A stretch of DNA of 64,000 nucleotides from Bacteroidota bacterium (GTDB taxonomy: Bacteria > Bacteroidota > Bacteroidia > B-17B0 > Aurantibacillaceae): the NCBI GenBank assembly GCA_017303905.1, contig JAFLBH010000005.1, positions 291,151 through 355,150 on the forward strand, read 5' to 3'. Positions within the stretch are counted from its first letter, which is position 1; each line of letters begins with the position of its first letter. Below, piece after piece: positions 18,308 to 28,356 of this stretch. A model generated the notes under the pieces. The model did no database searches, was not told the DNA's origin, and was given only the letters and a program-made list of their open reading frames with translations. The position numbers and the translations under genes were made by a program.

Positions 18308-19774
18308 ATGACTCACAATTTACATTTATACAACACCCTTTCGCGGAAAAAGGAAAAATTCGTAGCAATCAACGCACCTTTTGTGGGGATGTATGTTTGC
18401 GGACCCACTGTATACAGTGATGTGCATTTAGGAAATTGCCGCACCTTCATGTCCTTTGATTTAATTTATCGCTATTTAAAACACTTAGGTTATAAAGTCC
18501 GTTACGTAAGAAACATCACCGATGCCGGTCACTTAGAAGGCGATCGTGATGAAGGTGATGATAAGTTTACTAAGAAGGCTAAACTACTTCAGGTTGAACC
18601 AATGGAGATTGTACAAAAATACACCGTTGGCTTCAGAGATATAATGGCCTTGTTTAATACACTTCCGCCGAGCATTGAGCCAACTGCTACAGGACACATT
18701 ATTGAGCAACAAGAAATCGCGAAGAAGATCATTGAAAATAAATTTGCTTACGAAGTGAATGGTACAGTTTATTTTGATGTAGAAAAATATTCTAAAACGA
18801 ATAATTACGGTGAACTTACCAATCGTAAACTTGAAGATTTATTGGAAAACACGCGCGAGCTAGACGGACAAGACGAGAAAAAAGGCCGATTGGATTTTGC
18901 GCTATGGATTAAAGCAAAACCAGAACATTTAATGCAATGGCCTAGTCCTTGGGGCATGGGATTCCCGGGTTGGCATATTGAATGTTCTGCCATGAGTACA
19001 AAATATCTTGGCGAAACATTTGATATACATGGCGGAGGAATGGATCTTCAGGCTACACATCACACCAATGAAATTGCACAAAATATTGCCTATTGCGGAA
19101 AATCGCCGGCTAACTATTGGATGCATACGAATATGCTTACCGTAAACGGTGCCCGCATGAGTAAAAGTGCCGGCAACAGTTTTTTACCTTTAGAATTATT
19201 TAGCGGTGATCATGCTTTGTTAAGTAAAGGCTACAGTCCGATGACCGTTAGATTCTTTATGATGCAAACACATTATCGCAGCACACTCGATTTCAGTGAT
19301 GAGGCTTTAAGTGGTTCGGAAAAAGCATTTAATCGCTTAATGGATAGTTACAAAACGCTTCAGCAACTAAGCGCTTCAGCAACTTCTTCCGAAAACATTC
19401 CTGAGCTGAAAGCTAAATGTTATGAAGCCATGGATGATGACTTCAACACCCCTGTTCTCATTGCTCATTTATTTGAAGCTGTAAGAATCATTAATTCGGC
19501 AAACGATAAAAAAACACAGTTAACGCAAGCTGATATCGATTTACTAAAAACCATTTACAATGATTTTATCATTGATATCATGGGATTAAAAGTAGAAGAA
19601 GAAGGTGGCAAAGCTAGTGAAGCGTTGGAAAAAGTAATGCAATTGGTATTAGACATGCGTGCGAAAGCCAAAGCCAATAAAGATTTCGCTACTTCAGATG
19701 AAATTAGAAATAAGTTAACTGCTGCCGGCATTCAAGTGAAAGACGGAAAAGACGGAGCTACCTGGAATTTATAA
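18308..19774 (+). CDS. cysS: Cysteinyl-tRNA synthetase
   Basis: 488 residues, normal length. Class I signatures: HIGH-type HLGN in CGPTVYSDVHLGNCR (Cys31 is the first zinc ligand), GWHIECSAMS, the ligand region HGGGMDLQATHHTNE, and KMSKS-type MSKSAGNS. The C-terminal DALR/anticodon region ends in DGATWNL. It charges tRNA-Cys. Three bases separate its stop from the M28 lipoprotein gene. Confidence 0.97.
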   Translation: MTHNLHLYNTLSRKKEKFVAINAPFVGMYVCGPTVYSDVHLGNCRTFMSFDLIYRYLKHLGYKVRYVRNITDAGHLEGDRDEGDDKFTKKAKLLQVEPMEIVQKYTVGFRDIMALFNTLPPSIEPTATGHIIEQQEIAKKIIENKFAYEVNGTVYFDVEKYSKTNNYGELTNRKLEDLLENTRELDGQDEKKGRLDFALWIKAKPEHLMQWPSPWGMGFPGWHIECSAMSTKYLGETFDIHGGGMDLQATHHTNEIAQNIAYCGKSPANYWMHTNMLTVNGARMSKSAGNSFLPLELFSGDHALLSKGYSPMTVRFFMMQTHYRSTLDFSDEALSGSEKAFNRLMDSYKTLQQLSASATSSENIPELKAKCYEAMDDDFNTPVLIAHLFEAVRIINSANDKKTQLTQADIDLLKTIYNDFIIDIMGLKVEEEGGKASEALEKVMQLVLDMRAKAKANKDFATSDEIRNKLTAAGIQVKDGKDGATWNL

Positions 19775-19777
19775 ATC

Positions 19778-20776
19778 ATGAAACTTTTATTAAGATTACT
19801 TTCAATTGTTTTTATTGTTGCATTTTTTGCCTGTGAAAACAAATCAACTGAAACAACTGAAGACAATTCAACAACCGCTACTACCCCAACGGTTGCTGCG
19901 AAGCCGCGTGTAGTTCCGCCCGATTTCAATCAGGATAGTGCTTATGCCTATATCGTTAAACAAAGTGATATGGGGCCGCGTGTACCCGGCAGCAACGCAC
20001 ACAAAAAAGCAGTAGCTTACTACGAAAGTTTTTTTAAATCACTTGGCGCCAATGTAAAAGTAATGGGTGGAAATACGAACACTTACGATGGAAAACAATG
20101 GCGCATCGATAACGTCATTGCATCCTTTCATCCGGAAGCAAAAACAAGAATATTATTGTGTGCGCATTATGACAGCAGACCTATTTCAGATAAAGACCCA
20201 AAGCCTGAAAACAAAACAAAACCTTGTCCCGGTGTAAACGACGGAGCAAGTGGCGTTGGTGTTTTAATGGAAGTTGCACGAAATATTGCTGCCAAAAATC
20301 CGGGAGTTGGTATTGATATTATTTTATTTGACTTGGAAGATTATGGTGATAACGGCGATCCGAATTCATGGGCCTTAGGTTCACTGGATTGGTCACGCAA
20401 TCCGCATCGCCCGGGATACAAAGCAAAATACGGTGTATTACTTGACATGGTAGGCGCTAAAAATGCCATCTTCCCTAAGGAAGGTTTATCGGTGTTTCAT
20501 GCAAATGATGTAGTCAATAAAATCTGGAATACAGCAGAAACCTTAGGATACGGTAATTATTTCATACAAGAAGAATCGGCTGAAATGACCGACGATCATT
20601 CAGCCATTAACAAAATTGCCGGCATTCCTTGCGTGGATATTCTACATTACAACCATGTTACCAATCAGTTTTTTGAACATCATCACACCACCACCGATGA
20701 TATCAACACAATTGATAAGAACACTTTAAAGGCAGTGGGTCAAACCCTGCTGGAAGTACTCTATAACGAAGAGTAA
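19778..20776 (+). CDS. M28 family lipoprotein, glutaminyl-cyclase-like
   Basis: 332 residues. Lipobox VAFFAC with Cys19, then a Thr/Asn-rich linker. The M28 fold has candidate zinc ligands His in CAHYDSRP, Asp in GVNDGASG, Glu in DLEDYGD, and a C-terminal His in FFEHHHTTTDD. The LEDYGDNG...WALGSLDW segment and overall length resemble bacterial and animal glutaminyl-peptide cyclotransferases more than M28 aminopeptidases. Likely an outer- or inner-membrane-anchored enzyme acting on peptide N-termini. The exact activity is uncertain. Immediately downstream of cysS and probably cotranscribed. Confidence 0.85.
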   Translation: MKLLLRLLSIVFIVAFFACENKSTETTEDNSTTATTPTVAAKPRVVPPDFNQDSAYAYIVKQSDMGPRVPGSNAHKKAVAYYESFFKSLGANVKVMGGNTNTYDGKQWRIDNVIASFHPEAKTRILLCAHYDSRPISDKDPKPENKTKPCPGVNDGASGVGVLMEVARNIAAKNPGVGIDIILFDLEDYGDNGDPNSWALGSLDWSRNPHRPGYKAKYGVLLDMVGAKNAIFPKEGLSVFHANDVVNKIWNTAETLGYGNYFIQEESAEMTDDHSAINKIAGIPCVDILHYNHVTNQFFEHHHTTTDDINTIDKNTLKAVGQTLLEVLYNEE

Positions 20777-20849
20777 TTTCAACAATTTTACTGAATTACT
20801 AACACCTCATTTCAGAGGAGAAATAATTTTATTTTCTTTGTATGACAAT

Positions 20850-21407
20850 ATGAAAACAACTAAATTATTTCTATTCGCACTATTAATAGGCGGCTTGTGC
20901 AATTTTAGTTTTGCCCAAATTACCTTTGTTAAAGGTTATATGATAAACGATAAAGGCGACACCTTGAAAGGTGAAATCAAAATGAACCCTAAAAAAGAAT
21001 TTGATCAATACAATAAGGTTTTCTTTAAGGATGAAAGTGGTGTTCAGAAAAATTACAAACCGGATAAAGTAAAAGGATACGGCTTCGACAACAAACATTT
21101 TATTGCAGCCAAATACGAAGGCGATATGCTCTTCTATAAAATTCTGTGCAACGGAAAACTCATGCTTTACGAAATGATGTACGAGGTGATGCAAATGAAC
21201 GAAATCAGTTACAAGAGCGATTATTATGTATCGAATCCCGGAGATACCGAATACACTAAGCTCAAACAAAATAAATACAAAAAACAATTAGCTGAATTAA
21301 TGAAAGATAATCCCGATATTGCTGACGAAGATGAAGAAAAGAAATTTGAGATTGAAAAAGTATTGGAACTCGTGAACCAATACAACGATTGGGCTAAATC
21401 AAAATAA
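20850..21407 (+). CDS. Small secreted protein of unknown function
   Basis: 185 residues from ATG 20850; an in-frame TTG at 20838 is less likely because ATG gives the clean signal peptide MKTTKLFLFALLIGGLCNFSFAQ. The mature part begins with a short beta-rich region (GYMINDKGDTLKGEIKM). It ends in a Lys/Glu-rich helix (NKYKKQLAELMKDNPDIAD). It resembles short secreted Bacteroidota proteins of unknown role. A terminator follows. Confidence 0.75.
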   Translation: MKTTKLFLFALLIGGLCNFSFAQITFVKGYMINDKGDTLKGEIKMNPKKEFDQYNKVFFKDESGVQKNYKPDKVKGYGFDNKHFIAAKYEGDMLFYKILCNGKLMLYEMMYEVMQMNEISYKSDYYVSNPGDTEYTKLKQNKYKKQLAELMKDNPDIADEDEEKKFEIEKVLELVNQYNDWAKSK

Positions 21408-21428
21408 AATTACTGCAAACACTTTCAG

Positions 21429-21459
21429 GCAAAGCTGAATTTTACGGCTTTGCTTTTTT
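21429..21459 (+). terminator. Intrinsic terminator upstream of polA
   Basis: GCAAAGC pairs with GCTTTGC around an 11-nt loop, followed by T6. It ends the transcript of the preceding secreted-protein gene. Confidence 0.7.
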
Positions 21460-21474
21460 ATTTAAATAAATATT

Positions 21475-24324
21475 ATGCTGACAAAAAATACCGACAAAAA
21501 ACTTTTTTTACTCGATGCTTTTGCATTGATATATCGCGCTTACTTTGCGTTCAGCAATAGTCCACGCATTAACTCAAAAGGTTTTAATACCTCAGCTGTT
21601 TTTGGTTTTACCAATACTTTACTCGAAATTCTAAATAAAGAGAAACCAAGTCACATTGCTGTGGTATTCGACACCGACGCCCCTACTCAACGTCACGAAG
21701 AGTTTGAAGCCTACAAAGCGAATCGCGAAGAAATGCCGGAAGATTTACGCGCAAGCATTCCTCTTATCATAGACTTAATTAAAGGTTTTAACATTGAAGT
21801 GATTGGTTTGCCCGGCTATGAAGCGGATGATTTGATAGGTACACTCGCACGCAAAGCTGAGAATTTAGGTTACACCACCTACATGATGACGCCGGATAAA
21901 GATTATGGCCAATTAGTAGATGCAAACACTTACATATACAAACCTGCCCGCTTAGGCAATGGTGCAGATGTTTTAGGTGTTGAAGATATTTGCAAGAAAT
22001 GGGAAATACGAAATGTGGGTGAATTAATTGATATCCTGGGTTTAATGGGTGATAAGGTGGATAACATTCCGGGGATTCCGGGTGTGGGTGAAAAAACAGC
22101 CATTCAATTAATAAAAGATTTCGGAAGCATTGAGAATCTATTACAGAATACTGATAAATTAAAAGGCAAATTAAAAGAGAAAGTAGAAAATAATAAAGAA
22201 ATGGCTATTCAATCAAAGCGACTAGCTACCATTATTATTGATTGTCCGATTGAATTTGACGAACAAAAATTAGTACGTAAAGAATTAAATAAAGATGCTT
22301 TGCGTGAATTATTCAAGGAACTTGAATTCAGAAGACTTGGACAAACCTTATTGGGCGAAGATATTGGCGGTAACGAAAGTTTAGCTTCAGAGAAAACTGA
22401 ATACAAGGCAAAAGCATCGAACGGACAAACAGATTTATTTTCGACTGCTGCTTTTTTTAATGAGCAAAATGGAAATGGCGATGCCGGCGAGTCTGAACCG
22501 GAAACAAATCACGAAACTATTTCAACCGTTGCACACCAATACATTTTAGTAGATACAGATGAAAAATTAAATGAACTTATTTCCGTTTTAAATTCCGTAC
22601 AGGAATATTGTTTCGATTCTGAAACAACAGGACTCAATGCTTTGGAAGCTGAAGTTGTAGGTTTATCGTTTTCAATCAAAGCGCATGAAGCTTACTATGT
22701 GTCAATACCTGCGGATAAAAATGAAGCGCAGAAAATACTCGAGAAACTAAGACCCATTTTTGAAAACGAATCCAAAATTTTAATAGGACAAAACATAAAA
22801 TACGATTATCACATTTTAAAAAACTATAACATCTCCATTAAAAACAAACTGTGGGACACCATGGTCGCGCATTTTTTAATTCAGCCCGACATGCGTCACA
22901 ACATGGATGTGTTAGCTGAAACTTATCTGAATTATTCGCCCGTTAGTATAGAAACGTTAATTGGGAAAAGAGGAAAAAATCAGCTGAGCATGCGTGATGT
23001 TCCTGTTGAGCAAATTAAAGACTATGCAGCAGAAGATGCCGATGTTACCTTTCAATTAAAAGACAAATTTGTTCCGAAGTTGAAAGAAACTGAGACGGAA
23101 AAATTATTTACTGAAGTAGAAGTGCCTTTAATAACTGTGTTAGCCGACATGGAACGCGAAGGAATTAATCTGGATGTAAAAGGCTTGAAAGATTTCTCTG
23201 CGCAATTAGCAGAAGACATTACAAAAGTAGATGAGGAAATTCAGCAACTCGCCGGTACTAAATTCAATATTTCATCACCAAAGCAAGTAGGAGAAATTTT
23301 ATTTGAATATTTGAAAATTGTAGATAATCCGAAGAAAACAAAAACAGGACAATACGCCACCAGCGAAGACATCTTAGCTAAGCTCGAAGGTAAACATCCG
23401 ATAATTTCCAAAATTTTAGATTACCGGGAATTAGTTAAATTAAAAAGTACATATGTAGATGCCCTACCCGATTTAGTAAGCGGTGTAACACATCGCATTC
23501 ATACTTCTTTCAATCAAGTTGTAGCCGTAACCGGGCGATTAAGTAGCGATAATCCCAATCTTCAAAACATTCCGATTCGTACAGAGCGTGGTCGCCAGAT
23601 TCGGAAAGCATTTATTCCACGCAATGAAGATTACGTTTTATTAAGCGCCGATTATTCACAGATAGAATTACGTGTTGCTGCTTCTATGAGTGGTGATCCG
23701 GGAATGTGTGAAGCATTTAATGCCGGGAAAGATATTCATACGGCAACTGCCGCCAAAGTTTATGGTGTTCCTGAAAATGAAGTAACAAAAGACATGCGTT
23801 ACAAAGCCAAAAGCGTAAACTTTGGTATCATATACGGACAAGGCGCATTTGGCTTAGCAGAAAATTTAAATATTTCACGCACCGAAGCCAAACAACTCAT
23901 CGATAATTATTTTAAAGAGTATGAGGGCATCAAAAAATTCATGGATGGGCAAGTGAATTTTGCACGCGAACATGGCTATGTAAAAACTTTATTAGGTAGA
24001 AAAAGATGGTTACGTGATATCACATCCAGCAACGCGACTGTCAGAAGTTTTGCAGAGCGAAACGCAATTAATGCACCTATTCAAGGTTCAGCGGCAGACA
24101 TGATAAAAGTAGCGATGATTAATATCCATAGCGAACTCAGTAAAATGAATATTAAATCGCGCATGGTATTACAGGTGCATGACGAATTAGTGTTTGATGT
24201 TTATAAACCGGAATTAGATTTAATTAAACCTATCATTGAAAAACACATGCAACATGCCCTGCCATTAAAAGTACCCGTGGAGGTTGGAATGGGTGTTGGC
24301 GTGAATTGGCTGGAAGCACATTAA
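21475..24324 (+). CDS. polA: DNA polymerase I
   Basis: 949 residues. The 5'-3' exonuclease domain (1-~290) starts with LFLLDAFALIYRAYFAF. The 3'-5' exonuclease domain (~350-530) looks catalytically intact: Exo I DSETTG, Exo II GQNIKYDYH, Exo III YAAEDADVT. The polymerase domain (~560-949) has motif A LLSADYSQIELRV, motif B VNFGIIYGQGAFGL and motif C LQVHDELVFD. So all three activities of the enzyme (Okazaki fragment processing, repair, proofreading) are predicted. A shared terminator separates it from the convergent T9SS repeat protein gene. Confidence 0.97.
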   Translation: MLTKNTDKKLFLLDAFALIYRAYFAFSNSPRINSKGFNTSAVFGFTNTLLEILNKEKPSHIAVVFDTDAPTQRHEEFEAYKANREEMPEDLRASIPLIIDLIKGFNIEVIGLPGYEADDLIGTLARKAENLGYTTYMMTPDKDYGQLVDANTYIYKPARLGNGADVLGVEDICKKWEIRNVGELIDILGLMGDKVDNIPGIPGVGEKTAIQLIKDFGSIENLLQNTDKLKGKLKEKVENNKEMAIQSKRLATIIIDCPIEFDEQKLVRKELNKDALRELFKELEFRRLGQTLLGEDIGGNESLASEKTEYKAKASNGQTDLFSTAAFFNEQNGNGDAGESEPETNHETISTVAHQYILVDTDEKLNELISVLNSVQEYCFDSETTGLNALEAEVVGLSFSIKAHEAYYVSIPADKNEAQKILEKLRPIFENESKILIGQNIKYDYHILKNYNISIKNKLWDTMVAHFLIQPDMRHNMDVLAETYLNYSPVSIETLIGKRGKNQLSMRDVPVEQIKDYAAEDADVTFQLKDKFVPKLKETETEKLFTEVEVPLITVLADMEREGINLDVKGLKDFSAQLAEDITKVDEEIQQLAGTKFNISSPKQVGEILFEYLKIVDNPKKTKTGQYATSEDILAKLEGKHPIISKILDYRELVKLKSTYVDALPDLVSGVTHRIHTSFNQVVAVTGRLSSDNPNLQNIPIRTERGRQIRKAFIPRNEDYVLLSADYSQIELRVAASMSGDPGMCEAFNAGKDIHTATAAKVYGVPENEVTKDMRYKAKSVNFGIIYGQGAFGLAENLNISRTEAKQLIDNYFKEYEGIKKFMDGQVNFAREHGYVKTLLGRKRWLRDITSSNATVRSFAERNAINAPIQGSAADMIKVAMINIHSELSKMNIKSRMVLQVHDELVFDVYKPELDLIKPIIEKHMQHALPLKVPVEVGMGVGVNWLEAH

Positions 24325-24325
24325 T

Positions 24326-24354
24326 AAAAAAAAGCGGGCATTGCCCGCTTTTTT
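24326..24354. terminator. Bidirectional terminator between polA and the T9SS repeat protein
   Basis: AAAAAGCGGGC pairs with GCCCGCTTTTT around a 3-nt core. A-run and T-run on opposite sides allow it to act on both strands for the two convergent genes. Confidence 0.8.
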
Positions 24355-24373
24355 ACCAAATAAACTACACACA

Positions 24374-27300
24374 TTACTTCGTCACAATTATTTTCTTGTG
24401 CAGTTTCGCTGAATTTGAATGCATGTAATAAACACCCTCAGCGAGATTATCAATTTTTATGGTCTCCTCTACCCCCTCCTCTTTTTCAAAGTTGAAAATA
24501 ACTTGCCCTAATTGGTTATATATTTCAAATACACCACCAATTGAAGTACGGATACTAAATGAACCGTTGTTAGGATTTGGATATACTGTAAATTCATTGC
24601 TAATCACTTGCTCTTCTACACCTGAACACACAGATACGGATTGTGTAAACACTGATGTGTTCTCACAACCATTCGCGTCATAACCGGTTACAGTATATGT
24701 TGTTGTTGTACTCGGACTCACCGCAACGATAGCTGTTGTAGCACCTGTATTCCAACTATAAGTACTCGCACCACTTGCAGTTAATGTAGCTGTTTGTTGT
24801 GTTGGTTGAGTACAAATAATAGGACTGCTTGTTATCACATTCACTGTTGGTAATGGATGAACCGTAACAGTGATTTGAGATGAGTTACTACATCCAGATG
24901 CATTTGTACCGGTAACAGTATAGGTTGTTGTGACACTTGGAGAAACTACAGTAGAAGCTGAACCGGCACCTGTACTCCAACTATACGTTGAAGCACCTGA
25001 CGCGGTTAACGTAGCAGATTGAGGTATAGCGGTTGCACAAGTTGTTGAATTCGATGTTATACTGTTTACACTTGGATTTGTACTTACTCCTATTGTTATT
25101 ACGGTGCTTCCTGAACATGTTCCGCTGGTTCCGTTAACAGTATAATTTGTAGACACTGATGGTGTAACTGAAATAGTCGTTGAGTTAGAACCAGTATTCC
25201 AGGTATAGGTTGAAGCACCTGAAGCGGTTAATACAACAGGAGCGCCCGAACAAGAAACAGAAGCCGATGGAATTATATTCATACTAATGGCAGAACTTAC
25301 ATTTATCGATATGGCCGAAGTTGCACTGCAAATCCCATTGATACCAATAACAGAGTACGTAGTATTTGAAGAAGGTGACACCACCAAAGAATTACCTGTT
25401 GCTCCTGTACTCCAAGAATAAGTGGAAGCACCACTCGCAGTTAATGTTGATGATCCTCCTGTGCAAATTGTGGTTGCTGTTGAATTCACCAATAAATTTG
25501 GCGCATCATTGTAAATAGTAATTGTTCGTGATGAGCTGCAAGTTCCGTTACTTCCTGTTACTGTATAGGTAGTTGCCACACTTGGCGACACTGCAATTGC
25601 TGCAGTCGTTGCCCCGGTATTCCATGTATAAGATGATGCACCTGTTGCAGTAAGTGTAGACGACCCACCCGAACAAATTGTAGCAGAACTAGCGGTGGTA
25701 TTAACTGTTGGAGTTGGCGAAACGGTTATGGAAATTGTTTTTGAATTGGTACATCCGCCTGTTGTACCTGTAACGGTATACGTTGTACTTAAAGTAGGCG
25801 TAACATTAATTGATGCAGAGGTTGAACCGGTGTTCCATGTATAAGTAGTAGCACCCGTTGCCGATAATCCAACGCTACTACCCGGACAAATATTAGAAGT
25901 ACTTGAGCTTACTACAACCGTTGGAGAAGCTGTTACAGATACCGTTTTATATGTCGACAAATTATAACAATTTGAATTACCCGCAGCTATAAATACACTT
26001 CCTCCTGCTGCTCCAACTAATGCGCTAATTGTATTAGTAGTAGAAGTGCCGGTCCATGTTCCGGGTAAATTCCACGAATAGGTAGTTGCGCCTGAAATTG
26101 GCGAAACACTATAAATAGTAGTGCTATTAATACAAGCTGTACTTGGACCGAAAATAAATGAAGGTACTGCGGGAACTGTATGAAGTGTAATCGCTAATGT
26201 TCTTGAAGGAGAAGCGCATGAACCATTCATTGCCGATACTGTTATTGTTCCGGCTGCAGAACCCGCCGTAATTCCAATTGTATTGGTTCCTGATGTTCCA
26301 CCATAACCCACAGGTTTTTGCCATGAATAACTTGTCGCTCCAACAACAGGAGCAATACTGTAAGTATTTAATGAATAAGGACACACCAATGTATTACCGG
26401 CAATAGCTGCGGGTTGTGCAGGAACAGAATTAGTATTTACTGCCTTAGTTCTGATTGTTGACCAACATGTCCCATTCCCCGCTCTAACCGCAATATTACC
26501 ATTCACTGTTCCAACTGTTGTGCTGATACTGTTTGTTGTGGATGTTCCTGCCCATGTAGCAGGTATTGCCCATGAATAGGTTGTTGCACCTGCCACTGGT
26601 GTAACACTATAAATCTCAGTTGCAGATTGGCAAACATTTATTAAACCGGAAATTGTTCCGGGTTGCGCAGGAACAGTTAAAGTTGTAACTGATAAAGTTC
26701 TTACCAAAGATCTGCAACCACCACTATGTGCATAAACACTAAATGTACCTGATGCGGTTCCTGATGTAACAGAAATTGTATTATTCGATGAAGTGCCTGT
26801 CCAACCGGAAGGAATTGACCACGTATAAAAATTTGCGCCACCAACAGGTGCTACGCTATAAGTTGCAGTTACACTTGGACAAATAGAAACAGGTCCTGAA
26901 ATAGTACCCGGTTGAGATGGTGCTGAACAAAATGAAAGTATCGTACCCGCTGTACCAACAGCCCAACCCTGAGTAGAGCTATTCATGTGTAATCCCAATA
27001 ATAAATTTGTTGTGCCTGAAGCTTGGCTTGTCCATGTTGTACCACCGTTAGCTGTAGTTAAAATAACACCATTGGCGCCAACTGCCCAACCTTGTGTTGC
27101 CGAAACAAATTGAACATGTTGCAAGTTTTGTGTTGTACCCGACGTTTGCGCGGTCCAATTTACACCACCATCGGTTGTCGTACGAATAACACCATTGTTA
27201 CCAACTGCCCATCCTTGAGTTGTTGAAACGAAATAAACATCATTTATATCAGTTGTTACTCCAATAGTATTCACTGTCCAGGATGTACCGCCATTAGTAG

Positions 27301-27856
27301 TTCTTGCTACCGCACCACCGGCTCCAACAACCCATCCTGTAGTTGCATTAATGAAGAAAACTTTATACCAATTATTAGTTGTGGCTCCTATCAAATTATT
27401 TTGTTGCGCCCAGTTTGCTCCTCCGTTTGTGGTTTTAAACCAACTACCGGATGTACCTACCGCGTAACCTGTTGTTGAGCTGCCAAAACTTATTCCATGT
27501 ATATTGGGCGAATTAAGATACGTTACAGCAGGGGCAGCCCAAGTAGTTCCTCCGTTTGTTGTTCTAATTAACAAACCCACATCACCTACTATAAATCCTG
27601 TTGTAGCCGATAAAAATGTAACATCACGGTTTGCATTTGTAAATGGCGAAGATTGAGCCGACCACGTTTGTCCGCCGTTGGATGTTACTCGTATCGTTGC
27701 GCCGTCACCTACTGCCCATCCATTTTGAGCTGTTGGAAAGTGAACTGATCTTAGGTTTTGTGTAGTTCCTGAAACTTGTGTATTCCAGGTTTGTGAGTAA
27801 ACGACAAAACTCATTAGAAATAAATGAGCCAGAATGGTAAGTAATTTTCTTTTCAT
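24374..27856 (-). CDS. Very large secreted repeat protein with T9SS sorting domain
   Basis: 1160 residues from ATG 27856 (signal peptide ending VVYSQ); an ATG ten codons upstream would only add MLNLALKSKA. Region 1 (~20-320): seven or more Ycf48-like units of the type GWAVG..G.I..T.NGG.TW. Region 2 (~325-655): five Ig/PKD-like units with Y.W.(I/L)P..W.GTS. Region 3 (~655-1075): eight short repeats around TASGASTY.W.TG and TTYTVTG. The C-terminus (~1085-1160) is a sorting domain (VYPNPNNGSFSI ... KKIIVTK). It is predicted to be a surface-exposed or released adhesin-like protein; no catalytic motif was seen. Confidence 0.88.
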   Translation of the reverse strand: MKRKLLTILAHLFLMSFVVYSQTWNTQVSGTTQNLRSVHFPTAQNGWAVGDGATIRVTSNGGQTWSAQSSPFTNANRDVTFLSATTGFIVGDVGLLIRTTNGGTTWAAPAVTYLNSPNIHGISFGSSTTGYAVGTSGSWFKTTNGGANWAQQNNLIGATTNNWYKVFFINATTGWVVGAGGAVARTTNGGTSWTVNTIGVTTDINDVYFVSTTQGWAVGNNGVIRTTTDGGVNWTAQTSGTTQNLQHVQFVSATQGWAVGANGVILTTANGGTTWTSQASGTTNLLLGLHMNSSTQGWAVGTAGTILSFCSAPSQPGTISGPVSICPSVTATYSVAPVGGANFYTWSIPSGWTGTSSNNTISVTSGTASGTFSVYAHSGGCRSLVRTLSVTTLTVPAQPGTISGLINVCQSATEIYSVTPVAGATTYSWAIPATWAGTSTTNSISTTVGTVNGNIAVRAGNGTCWSTIRTKAVNTNSVPAQPAAIAGNTLVCPYSLNTYSIAPVVGATSYSWQKPVGYGGTSGTNTIGITAGSAAGTITVSAMNGSCASPSRTLAITLHTVPAVPSFIFGPSTACINSTTIYSVSPISGATTYSWNLPGTWTGTSTTNTISALVGAAGGSVFIAAGNSNCYNLSTYKTVSVTASPTVVVSSSTSNICPGSSVGLSATGATTYTWNTGSTSASINVTPTLSTTYTVTGTTGGCTNSKTISITVSPTPTVNTTASSATICSGGSSTLTATGASSYTWNTGATTAAIAVSPSVATTYTVTGSNGTCSSSRTITIYNDAPNLLVNSTATTICTGGSSTLTASGASTYSWSTGATGNSLVVSPSSNTTYSVIGINGICSATSAISINVSSAISMNIIPSASVSCSGAPVVLTASGASTYTWNTGSNSTTISVTPSVSTNYTVNGTSGTCSGSTVITIGVSTNPSVNSITSNSTTCATAIPQSATLTASGASTYSWSTGAGSASTVVSPSVTTTYTVTGTNASGCSNSSQITVTVHPLPTVNVITSSPIICTQPTQQTATLTASGASTYSWNTGATTAIVAVSPSTTTTYTVTGYDANGCENTSVFTQSVSVCSGVEEQVISNEFTVYPNPNNGSFSIRTSIGGVFEIYNQLGQVIFNFEKEEGVEETIKIDNLAEGVYYMHSNSAKLHKKIIVTK

Positions 27857-27974
27857 TGCTTTTGATTTTAAAGCTAAATTCAGCATATACCTTAGCTTAA
27901 AAAGCAGAATCCAAATAATGCCTCAAACCAACTAATAAGTGATGGATTTAGACTAATACCTGTGTTTTTGAGGA

Positions 27975-28250
27975 TTATGCGGTTAGGCTGGCTTGCCACT
28001 TCATGAATTGCTCCTTGTGAGCATTCAACTCATTCTCCATATCGGTATAATTACCTTGCTCATCCGATTTTTTAAGCTTGGTCAATAAATCCTCTGCCTG
28101 CGTTAGAAAATTAACAAACTGATGGGTATTCAAAAACATATTGGTGCTATCCAAACAAGAAAGCACATTGTTAAGATTTTTATAATACACTTTCGTGATT
28201 CCCTTAAGACGAACGCTAGAAATATGAAGAGGCTTACTGTTGAATACCAT
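27975..28250 (-). CDS. Small hypothetical protein
   Basis: 91 residues, no signal peptide, Cys at 32 only. It is largely helical by pattern, with a charged C-terminal half (LLTKLKKSDEQGNYTDMENELNAHKEQF). No family recognised. It stands alone between the large T9SS protein and the LytTR regulator with gaps of about 100 nt on each side. Confidence 0.55.
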   Translation of the reverse strand: MVFNSKPLHISSVRLKGITKVYYKNLNNVLSCLDSTNMFLNTHQFVNFLTQAEDLLTKLKKSDEQGNYTDMENELNAHKEQFMKWQASLTA

Positions 28251-28356
28251 TGTAATTAATCAGTACAAGTTTACAAACAATGAGCGCTCTAAACCCTTTG
28301 GATTAACAACTGACTATAACTAATGAATAAATGAAGTATTGTAATGAACCTATGAA

